Positions 32,990 to 40,625 of a stretch of 64,000 bases of DNA are shown here, one piece after another. Position numbers and translations under genes: made by a program. Each line of letters begins with the position of its first letter. Positions within the stretch are counted from its first letter, which is position 1. This DNA comes from an uncultured Oscillospiraceae bacterium. Its GTDB lineage: Bacteria > Bacillota > Clostridia > Oscillospirales > Oscillospiraceae. Under the pieces are notes generated by a model. The model made no database searches. It saw only the letters and a program-made list of their open reading frames with translations, and was not told the DNA's origin. The DNA is taken from positions 1-64,000 of the forward strand of contig CAKUAS010000004.1 of assembly GCA_934636655.1 (NCBI GenBank), read 5' to 3'.

Positions 32990-34319
32990 ATCACTTTTTC
33001 AAAAGGGCCGGACAGCGGTGAATGCGGTGTGGAACAGCAAATACTATTTACCGTTTTTGCTGGTTACAGAGTGCGCAGCCGTTTTCTGTGACGCAGCGCT
33101 CGAGTGCATGTACTTTTATGTATTCCTGTGTGTTATGGCCATGATATTCTCGGACGATCTGTTGGCAGTAATGCCGACGGTTATGTTCACGCTTCTGACG
33201 GCGGTATCGTACTATAAGGACTTTTCCGTCCTCACGCAGTATATGTGGTATGCCATCGTTCCGTTTGCCCTTGCGCTTATATTTAACCTCATCTATTACC
33301 GGCGGAAGATCGTGTTCGGTAAATTCACATATCCCTTCATTGCCGTTTCGGCGGCGCTTATCCTCGGCGGCGTGGGCGTTATATCGGCAGAGGACTACTT
33401 TGCGCCGATGGGCTTGTACTATACCCTCGGCCTCGGTCTCGGACAGTTTGTGCTGTATCTCATTTTCCGTTCGCGTCTTGAAAATAAGCGCGATTACGAC
33501 CGTTTCGAGCGCGTAGCTCGGATATTGTATACGGGAGGTCTGCTGTTTGTGATCGTCGTCTTCGGCTTTTATATTCAAAACTTTGAGAAATTCCTCGAAA
33601 AGGGCGGAGTGCTGTTTTTCAAGCAGCGCAACTTTGTAACGAGCGTATTTCTAATGGTAATACCCACGATATGCATCCTTGCAAAACGCAGCAATCTTTA
33701 TCTCATTGGCACGGCCTTTATGTATGTTGCCATGGTCATGACCGGCTCGCGCAGCGGTCTGCTGTTCGGCTCGGTGCTGCTTGTGATGTGCGCTATATAC
33801 ATTTACATTACCAACAAGAAAAGCCGCAGACTGTATGATCTGCTGTTCGGCTGCGCCGCGCTGCTCGCGGTGGCGGCGGCTGTCGTTATAGTGCCGGAGC
33901 TCTACGCCGCACGCATAGAAAACGCCGCTGCCGGCGATAAGACGCGCATAGAATTTATAAGGCGCGGCATAAACAATTTCCTCAGCCATCCCGTATTAGG
34001 CATAGGTATCGGCAGCACTAAGGATATTGAGATATTCAGAGCCTACGTTCCGGGAAGTCTTGTGTTTTATCACAATGCCGTCATTCAGGTCATAAGCTCG
34101 ATGGGGCTTGCGGGTATCGCGGCCTACGGCTGGATGCTTGTTAAGCGCCTTAAAATGCTGTGGCAGGGCAGAAAAAGCACCGGAGTATGCGCCTTTGCCC
34201 TGTCTTACATCGGCATACTCATGATGAGCATGACAAACCCCGGCATATTCTGCCCGTTCCCCGAGGCGGGACTTCTGACGCTTATGTTTGCAATGATCGA
34301 AAAGGAAGAATCAATATAA
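32982..34319 (+). CDS. O-antigen ligase/polymerase-like membrane protein
   Basis: 445 residues from ATG 32982 with GAGGTATAC upstream; overlaps the kinase by eight bases. About eleven helices and, towards the C terminus, the Wzy_C-type motif TGSRSGLLFGSVLL, then a large outer loop with HPVLGIGIGSTKDIEIF and FYHNAVIQVISSMGLAG, where the His and Arg residues are those of O-antigen ligase-like enzymes. In Gram-positive bacteria such proteins polymerise or attach wall glycopolymers. No glycosyltransferase cluster adjoins it, so its acceptor is unknown; it could modify the SLH-anchored surface layer encoded next. Confidence 0.8.
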   Translation: MFRSLFQKGRTAVNAVWNSKYYLPFLLVTECAAVFCDAALECMYFYVFLCVMAMIFSDDLLAVMPTVMFTLLTAVSYYKDFSVLTQYMWYAIVPFALALIFNLIYYRRKIVFGKFTYPFIAVSAALILGGVGVISAEDYFAPMGLYYTLGLGLGQFVLYLIFRSRLENKRDYDRFERVARILYTGGLLFVIVVFGFYIQNFEKFLEKGGVLFFKQRNFVTSVFLMVIPTICILAKRSNLYLIGTAFMYVAMVMTGSRSGLLFGSVLLVMCAIYIYITNKKSRRLYDLLFGCAALLAVAAAVVIVPELYAARIENAAAGDKTRIEFIRRGINNFLSHPVLGIGIGSTKDIEIFRAYVPGSLVFYHNAVIQVISSMGLAGIAAYGWMLVKRLKMLWQGRKSTGVCAFALSYIGILMMSMTNPGIFCPFPEAGLLTLMFAMIEKEESI

Positions 34320-34335
34320 AATGGAGGAAGAAAAA

Positions 34336-36426
34336 ATGAAAAGAGGACTCAGCATCGTGCTGGTACTCATGCTGCTCGTCTCGCTCGTGCCTGCATCGGC
34401 ATTGGCGGCGGGAGACGGCTATGAGACCATCACAGGCAGCATCATGTTCAACGCCGGGCATGATGACATGGAGACGGATCATCCGTGTCCGTTCACTTAC
34501 AGTGACGGCTACTTCACTAACACGGCGTATCAGTACAGGCAGGATCTTGCCGCGGTGACCATGGCAATGTGTCTTGCCTCCGGCAATGTCGCCGACCCCG
34601 AGCGCTACCGCGAGGGCCCGGCAAACCTCGAAGATTTCTTCGAGCAGATCGGCTTTTCCGACTTTGAGGCAAACGAGGATTTCACCACCCGTCCCGGCCG
34701 CAACACCTTCGGCGTCGGCATCGCAAATAAGGAGATCCGCGTAAACGGCGAGAAGTACACTGTCATCGCCATCGGACTGCGCGGCTGTGGCTACTACGCC
34801 GAGTGGGCGGGCGACCTTAACGTCGGCCTTGAGGGCGAGCACACAGGCTTTGCCATCTGCCGCGACAAGGCGCTCGAATTCTTGCAGAGCTATCTTGCAA
34901 AGCACAGCGAGATCACCGGAAAAATTAAGATCTGGTGCACCGGCTACAGCCGCGGAGCGGCGGGAGCGAACCTCCTCGGCGGCGCGCTTGATGACATGTT
35001 CATGTCCGGCGCCTCCGTCGGAAAAAACGTGACCCTCTCACCGAAGGATATGTATATTTACACCTTCGAGGCCCCCATGGGAGCCGATATCAACAAGGTT
35101 GGCGGCAGGATCTACGAAAACATCCACAACGTCATAAACTACAACGATCTTGTCGTGCGCGTAGCGCCCGAGTGCATGGGCTTCGCCCGCTACGGCGTTG
35201 ACCATGTCATGCCGTCCGCGAAGCTCGACTCAAACTACGCCGAGCTCAAGGAAAACATGCTTGCGGTGTTCAACACCTTCGAAAACGCGGGCAAATACCG
35301 CATCGACGATTTCAAATACGTCACCGTTACCCCAGGCGCGACCGCGGATAAGATCATCTCCGGCATCCGCGGCGACGTCATGACCCAGGGCGAATTTCTT
35401 GACACCTTTGTCGAGAAGCTCTTCACCAAGGTGTTCACTACCCGCGCCGAGGTATATGCCGCGCAGGACGACATTCAGGAGCTCGTTCTGCCGCTCATCG
35501 GCACCTATCCCGACCAGTGGGAGACCGTCAAGCAGAGCCTTGCAGTTAATGCGAAGGACAACATGGCGCGTCTGATCTCGTCGCTGATGAAGGGCGAGGA
35601 CAGTGCGGTCACGGTCGTTGCCGACATATTCCTCGACACGATGCGCGAGGCCGGTATCACCGAGTATAATGCCGCCCAGGTCAAGGAGATGGTGCGCCCG
35701 CTGGTGCAGATGCTGATGAAGATCGTCACGGCCTGCCCGGACGAGATGGCGACGCTTCTTTACAACATTGTCGGCATCATGAGCGCGCACTACGGCGAAC
35801 TCGGCATGTCGTGGATGCTGAGCATCCCGGCCGATTACATGACCTCGAAGCAAACCGGAGATTTGTACGAGCCGCTGCCGTTTATCGATGTAGCGGACGA
35901 TGCGTGGTACCGCTCCGAGCTCGTCTATGCTTATGAGAACGGCCTCATCAGCGGCACGAGTGCGAACACCTTCACGCCGAAAGCGATCGTCACCCGCTCG
36001 CAGGTCGTCGCGGTGCTCTACCGCATGGCCGGTTCGCCGTCGGTGAGCGGCCTTGATTGTCCGTTTACGGACAACACCGCGTCATGGAGCCACAACGCGA
36101 TCACATGGGCGTATAACGCAGGCGTAGCCAGCGGCTTCACCGACACGCGCTTCGGCGGCGGCGCGGCCGTCACACGCGAACAGCTTGCGGCGTTCCTGTT
36201 CCGCTATGCCGACAAAGTTGTTTCGGGCGGCACGCTCAAAGCACCGATCTCGTATGCCGACAGATTCTCCGACGCGTCCTCCGTCAGTGCCTACGCCGTA
36301 CCGGCCATGCGCTGGGCGAACGTAAACGGCATCATAAGCGGCAAATCCGGCGGCATCCTCGATCCTCTCGGCGGTGCGACACGCGCAGAGTTCACCTGCA
36401 TGGTCTCACGTTTTTCGAAGCTGTGA
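34336..36426 (+). CDS. SLH-anchored alpha/beta hydrolase (lipase-like)
   Basis: 696 residues from ATG 34336 (GGAGG upstream). Signal peptide ending near ALAAG. Residues 30-350 form a lipase-like fold: nucleophile elbow in WCTGYSRGAAGANLL (G-x-S-x-G), candidate Asp in YNDLVVRVAP and His in GVDHVMPS, resembling the DUF2974/Mbeg1-like lipase group. A helical linker follows, then three SLH modules from about residue 510 (ENGLISGTSANTFTPKAIVTRSQ, NAGVASGFTDTRF, VNGIISGKSGGILDPLGGATRAE). So a lipid- or ester-cleaving enzyme is displayed on the cell surface. The gene lies 16 bases behind the polymerase and probably ends the operon. Codons are C-biased, implying high expression. Confidence 0.82.
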   Translation: MKRGLSIVLVLMLLVSLVPASALAAGDGYETITGSIMFNAGHDDMETDHPCPFTYSDGYFTNTAYQYRQDLAAVTMAMCLASGNVADPERYREGPANLEDFFEQIGFSDFEANEDFTTRPGRNTFGVGIANKEIRVNGEKYTVIAIGLRGCGYYAEWAGDLNVGLEGEHTGFAICRDKALEFLQSYLAKHSEITGKIKIWCTGYSRGAAGANLLGGALDDMFMSGASVGKNVTLSPKDMYIYTFEAPMGADINKVGGRIYENIHNVINYNDLVVRVAPECMGFARYGVDHVMPSAKLDSNYAELKENMLAVFNTFENAGKYRIDDFKYVTVTPGATADKIISGIRGDVMTQGEFLDTFVEKLFTKVFTTRAEVYAAQDDIQELVLPLIGTYPDQWETVKQSLAVNAKDNMARLISSLMKGEDSAVTVVADIFLDTMREAGITEYNAAQVKEMVRPLVQMLMKIVTACPDEMATLLYNIVGIMSAHYGELGMSWMLSIPADYMTSKQTGDLYEPLPFIDVADDAWYRSELVYAYENGLISGTSANTFTPKAIVTRSQVVAVLYRMAGSPSVSGLDCPFTDNTASWSHNAITWAYNAGVASGFTDTRFGGGAAVTREQLAAFLFRYADKVVSGGTLKAPISYADRFSDASSVSAYAVPAMRWANVNGIISGKSGGILDPLGGATRAEFTCMVSRFSKL

Positions 36427-36430
36427 TATT

Positions 36431-36481
36431 GCCTTCCCCCTTTTAGGGGAAGGTGTCAGCCGGAGGCTGACGGATGAGGTG
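36431..36481 (+). repeat. Hairpin repeat type 1, copy a
   Basis: Two stems: CCTTCCCC/GGGGAAGG and GTCAGCC/GGCTGAC, then GGATGAGGTG. Copy b at 36764 has the same layout with different second-stem pairs. Confidence 0.85.
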
Positions 36482-36488
36482 AAAAACT

Positions 36489-36536
36489 GCCCCCCCTGCA
36501 CAATGGGAGCTGTCGGCGCAGCCGACTGAGGGGTCG
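36489..36536 (+). repeat. Hairpin repeat type 2, copy a (degenerate first stem)
   Basis: GGGAGCTGTCGGCGCAGCCGACTGAGGGGTCGC; the opening C-rich strand is altered. Same two-stem plan as type 1. Confidence 0.7.
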
Positions 36537-36557
36537 CTTCCGGCAAAACCTGCACGA

Positions 36558-36584
36558 CGGGCGACCAATGGTCGCCCCTACGGG
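36558..36584 (+). repeat. Hairpin repeat type 3, copy a
   Basis: GGGCGACCA paired with TGGTCGCCC, then CTACGG. Copy b at 36610 lies in the opposite direction with a changed but paired stem. Confidence 0.8.
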
Positions 36585-36609
36585 CATAGTCGGAACAAAA
36601 ATCAATAAC

Positions 36610-36643
36610 GTAGGGGCGGGCATTGCCCGCCCGCTTTTTTTTG
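36610..36643 (-). repeat. Hairpin repeat type 3, copy b (inverted)
   Basis: CGTAGGGGCGGGCATTGCCC then GCCCG and a T tract; the complement of the type 3 plan. On the plus strand it also looks like a terminator. Confidence 0.8.
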
Positions 36644-36679
36644 GCTTGGTCGGCACACTGCGTTTGTGCGCCGCACTCC

Positions 36680-36731
36680 CTTGGCTCCCCTGCGTAAGGG
36701 GAGCTGTCAGTGAAGATGACTGAGGGGTCGC
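36680..36731 (+). repeat. Hairpin repeat type 2, copy b
   Basis: GGCTCCCCT...AGGGGAGC, then TGTCAGTGAAGATGACTGAG and GGGTCGC. Confidence 0.85.
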
Positions 36732-36763
36732 AAATCTTTGCAGCACAGAAAACCATCGTCCTT

Positions 36764-36811
36764 GCCTTCCCCTTTGAGGGGAAGGTGTCGGCGAAGCCGA
36801 CGGATGAGGTG
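36764..36811 (+). repeat. Hairpin repeat type 1, copy b
   Basis: CCTTCCCCTTTGAGGGGAAGG, then GTCGGCGAAGCCGAC and GGATGAGGTG. Confidence 0.85.
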
Positions 36812-37065
36812 ATTTTTCCGCAATTAAGATACTTTAAAAATTTTGACAAAGCTACAAATTGCTGAACAATGTCCTTTAATTTGTGTGTTATTGCACACTG
36901 GGTACGGAAAAATCCTTAAAGCTGGAAAAATAGTTTCAAATTTGTCATAAAAAATTACGAAAATGACTTGAAATCTGTTGCGAAAATGGTAAAATCAGAT
37001 TAGCGGCGGCTGCCATAGGCAAGCCGCAAGAAGAATCAAATCATATTACGAAAAGGAGAAAAAGT

Positions 37066-40000
37066 ATGAATTCCAAAAAACGTATACTGGCTCTTCTCAT
37101 GTGCATCTGTATGATTTTCACTCTCCTGCCGTTCTCTGCATTGGCAGATAGTACAGGAAATGAAAATGGAGGGACTGATACAGGAGAGTCCGCTGGTGCG
37201 CAGAAGGGCGACATCGTCTATGGCTCATATGATACCAATGGCGAAAATTGGACTCCGGATGATAAGCTTACTGCCGCAAATGCAGTTAAGCAGTATCCCG
37301 CGCAGGACGAGACCTCTGCGACCGGCGCGAATATCACCTACAGCAAGACTGCTGCCAAGGCAGAGGGCGACAATACATACGATATCACCCTCAATGTGAC
37401 CGCAACTGCAAAAAAGACAGCAGTTGCACTCGTGCTTGACGCGTCTTACGCATCACAGTCTTGTGCTGAGTGCGGAAGGGCTCCTAGTAAAGTGCACTAT
37501 AATGGATGTGGCTTCAAAGATTCGGACGGCTATAATGTGAACACCATAACCGCTGATCAGAGCTTCCTTAAAGCCGAAAAGGATGCCGCAAAAGCATTTA
37601 TCGATAATTATGCTGGCTCGACATCTGATGCAGGCAGATATGTTCAGATAGTCTCCTATCAGGGAACGGCTGCTGCGCATGGAACATGGGTAGACGTTTC
37701 CACACCGGAAGGTAAGACAGCGGCAATTGCGGCTATCGACGATGTTTTTTATAACCTTACCGCTGAAACAGCAGATAAGAAAAACCTTGAGCAGGGTTTG
37801 TATAAAGCGTATGAGTGTTTTGCAGATGAGGTTATTAAAAATACAGATAAATATGCCATCGTTATGACAAATAGTTGGCCGAACGCATACGGTGAGGATA
37901 ATGAATATGATGACTGGATTTTAAGCAGTACAAGGGACACCGCAGATTTACTGCGCGATGATTATAACTGCACAGTTTTCACAGTTGCAGAAGCTAATAA
38001 TGAAAATTATAAACGAGATAATAGTAAAGAAAGTCTGAATAATTTACTTAACGCTATCGCAAGTGAGGGCTGCGCATATGAGGGTAATAGGCCAGCCATA
38101 GATGATAATGTAAGCTGGCTTAATAACACGCTTGCAAAAGATATCATTGGAAAATTGAATTTGACCACCGGCTTCACCGTTATCGACCCGATGGGTAAGT
38201 ACATGGAATTGCTGGACAGTTCACTCACTGATTGCAAAATCAATGATGCGACAGCAAACAGCCCCAAGACCATCGTTTGGACTCCCTCTACCGGCAAGGC
38301 AACCGACAACAATAACGGATCGGTAACTGTAAGCTACACTCTCACATATAAGGTGAAAGTTAACACTAACGGAGATGGATTTGAGTACGATAAGTGGTAC
38401 GCCACCAATGGCGACACACTGCTCAAAATCGACGGGGAAGATGAGACACTCCATTTCAACGTTCCCGGCGTTTGGGTAGCTGAGCCTGTTGCTGATGTGA
38501 ACTATGTCTATGTTGATGAGCAGTTTAATATCATCAACGATGAAAATCTCAAAGCTCCTGCTAGCGAAACCTATAAAGTAGGGAATGACTTCTTTGTTAC
38601 AAACGAACCCGAAGCAACGGATATTCCCGGCTACACATTTAAAGGCTGGTATTTGAATGCAGGTACCCCTGTAAAGGTTGGCACGGGTCTTGAAATGAAA
38701 GCTAACGGCATGACAATCTATGGCATGCTTGCTCCGAGAACTGACTTTGAATGCACCATCAATTGCTATTGGAATGGTTACAAGACCACTCCAATCAAGA
38801 CAGAGGTAGTTAAGGGGCTTACTTATAAAACAGAGTTTACGACAACTCCGCCCAATATTGAGGGTTATACCGCTGTCTCCAAACAGCCAGTGACAATCAC
38901 TGTAGGCCTGAACAAAGAGATCAATTTCTACTACTATAAGAACGTAGAAATAACCGCCAATAGCGATACTGTCTATTACGACGGCAAAGAGCACTCCGTT
39001 TCCGGATTCACCGGTGCTCCCGAAGGTGCGGACTTCTCTGTGATCACTGTCGGCGCGAAAGGCACAAAGATCGGCGATTATCCCGCTGAGTTTGTAGCCA
39101 CTACGGTTGACACTGTTGACAGAACAGGTAATTACATTATAACCAAGGCAACTAACGGTATACTTACCATCAAGTCACGCCCCGTCAACCCCGGCATCTA
39201 CACCGAGATCACGGTAACGATCACGGGCAACAGCGACAGCGTCGTATACGACGGCACCGAGCACAACGTTAAGGGCTACACCGTCGAGATCAGCGACTCC
39301 CGCTACACCGAGAAGGACTTCACCTTCTCCGGTAAGGACATTGCAAGCGGCGTGAACGCAGGCACCTACGAGATGGGTCTCAAGTCCGAGCAGTTCAAGA
39401 ACACCAACGCACTCTTTAAGAACGTCAAGTTCGTAATCAAGGCCGACGGCGTCCTGACCATCACCCCGATGGATCTTACTATCACCGCAGGCAGCAAGGA
39501 TGGCATTGCCCCCGTTACCTGCAGCGAGTATGAGAACACCGATCTCGCAAAGGGCGATGTCATCGAATCCGTCAAGATCACCGGCGAGCAGCTTGAGCCC
39601 GGCCAGTCCCCGAACGTAGCGTCCGACGCGGTCATCAAGAACGCCAAGGGCGAGGACGTGACGAAGAATTACAACATCAAGTATGTTGACGGTACGCTCA
39701 AGGCCGTCGAGCCGCTGAACAAAGAGGATCACTTCAACTACATCGTCGGCTACACCGACGGTACGATCCGCCCGAACAACAACATCACCCGTGCAGAGGT
39801 CGCGGCGATATTCTTCCGCCTGCTGACCGACGAGGCACGCAGTACCTTCATGACTGACGATTGCAGCTTCAGCGACGTAGCACAGGGCGCATGGTGCCGC
39901 CGCTCGATCGCAACGCTCACAAACGCGGAGATCATCAGCGGTTACACCGACGGCACGTTCAAGCCGAACGCACCGATCACCCGTGCAGAACTCGCAACGA

Positions 40001-40392
40001 TCATCGCTCGCTTTGCAAAGCTCGACGTTAATACCAAGACGTTCAGCGACATCAACGGCCACTGGGCACAGAAGTACATCGAGCTGGCAGCCGGCAACGG
40101 TTGGATCGACGGCTACACCGACGGTACCTTCCGCCCGAACCAGAACATCAAGCGCGCAGAGACCTTCGCAATGATCAACCGTGTCCTCGACCGCGTGACG
40201 GAGTCTAACTCCGACCTGCTGCCGACCGACCAGATGAATATGTGGAGCGACAACATGGACTTTGACGCATGGTATTACCGTGATGTTCAGGAAGCGACCA
40301 ACAACCATAAGGCTGAGCGCGTAGGCGACAGCATCTATGAGAAGTGGACCGAGAAGCTCCCCGACATCGACTGGGCAGCCATCCAGCTCTAA
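37066..40392 (+). CDS. Large S-layer-type protein: vWA-like, InlB/MBG-like and three SLH domains
   Basis: 1108 residues, signal peptide ending near SALAD. Residues about 95-370 are vWA-like (TAVALVLDASYASQS), but the metal site D-x-S-x-S is broken and a Cys-rich insert (CAECGRAPSKVHYNGC) follows it. About 480-590: InlB/Flg_new-type repeats (GYTFKGWYLNAG). Two MBG-like repeats start near 625 (ITANSDTVYYDG) and 712 (ITGNSDSVVYDG). SLH modules from about 885 (GYTDGTIRPNNNITRAE, GYTDGTFKPNAPITRAE, GYTDGTFRPNQNIKRAE). Codon use is mixed and AT-leaning up to about 39170 and strongly C-ending afterwards, with the change lying between the two MBG repeats: a mosaic gene. Probably an adhesin or S-layer subunit. 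Confidence 0.88.
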   Translation: MNSKKRILALLMCICMIFTLLPFSALADSTGNENGGTDTGESAGAQKGDIVYGSYDTNGENWTPDDKLTAANAVKQYPAQDETSATGANITYSKTAAKAEGDNTYDITLNVTATAKKTAVALVLDASYASQSCAECGRAPSKVHYNGCGFKDSDGYNVNTITADQSFLKAEKDAAKAFIDNYAGSTSDAGRYVQIVSYQGTAAAHGTWVDVSTPEGKTAAIAAIDDVFYNLTAETADKKNLEQGLYKAYECFADEVIKNTDKYAIVMTNSWPNAYGEDNEYDDWILSSTRDTADLLRDDYNCTVFTVAEANNENYKRDNSKESLNNLLNAIASEGCAYEGNRPAIDDNVSWLNNTLAKDIIGKLNLTTGFTVIDPMGKYMELLDSSLTDCKINDATANSPKTIVWTPSTGKATDNNNGSVTVSYTLTYKVKVNTNGDGFEYDKWYATNGDTLLKIDGEDETLHFNVPGVWVAEPVADVNYVYVDEQFNIINDENLKAPASETYKVGNDFFVTNEPEATDIPGYTFKGWYLNAGTPVKVGTGLEMKANGMTIYGMLAPRTDFECTINCYWNGYKTTPIKTEVVKGLTYKTEFTTTPPNIEGYTAVSKQPVTITVGLNKEINFYYYKNVEITANSDTVYYDGKEHSVSGFTGAPEGADFSVITVGAKGTKIGDYPAEFVATTVDTVDRTGNYIITKATNGILTIKSRPVNPGIYTEITVTITGNSDSVVYDGTEHNVKGYTVEISDSRYTEKDFTFSGKDIASGVNAGTYEMGLKSEQFKNTNALFKNVKFVIKADGVLTITPMDLTITAGSKDGIAPVTCSEYENTDLAKGDVIESVKITGEQLEPGQSPNVASDAVIKNAKGEDVTKNYNIKYVDGTLKAVEPLNKEDHFNYIVGYTDGTIRPNNNITRAEVAAIFFRLLTDEARSTFMTDDCSFSDVAQGAWCRRSIATLTNAEIISGYTDGTFKPNAPITRAELATIIARFAKLDVNTKTFSDINGHWAQKYIELAAGNGWIDGYTDGTFRPNQNIKRAETFAMINRVLDRVTESNSDLLPTDQMNMWSDNMDFDAWYYRDVQEATNNHKAERVGDSIYEKWTEKLPDIDWAAIQL

Positions 40393-40408
40393 GTGCAAAT
40401 CAGATCCC

Positions 40409-40438
40409 AAACCTCCGGCTTCGGCCGGAGGTTTTTTT
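40409..40438 (+). terminator. Terminator of the S-layer-type gene
   Basis: AAACCTCCGGC-TTCG-GCCGGAGGTTTTTTT. Confidence 0.95.
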
Positions 40439-40565
40439 AGCGGCGCATTAAGGCTGCCACGGATACGGTGATCGCGGTCGTCCGGTATCGGGATTTCCGG
40501 CAAAACCGTTAAACCGCCGTGTCCAATTGCCTGCGGATGAGGCGCTTTTTGATAAGCAACTTATC

Positions 40566-40594
40566 TTGCCGTTATGCTGTGAGCGTGGTATAAT
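40566..40594 (+). promoter_or_regulatory. Promoter of the uvrB-polA-radC operon
   Basis: TTGCCG, 17 bases, TATAAT. No clear LexA box was found. Confidence 0.6.
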
Positions 40595-40625
40595 ATAATG
40601 TAAAACTATTGTGAGGAGCATAACC

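Noticed and set aside
36427..36820. CRISPR array
   Set aside because: The repeats are of three different types, unevenly spaced, partly inverted and without unique spacers or cas genes.
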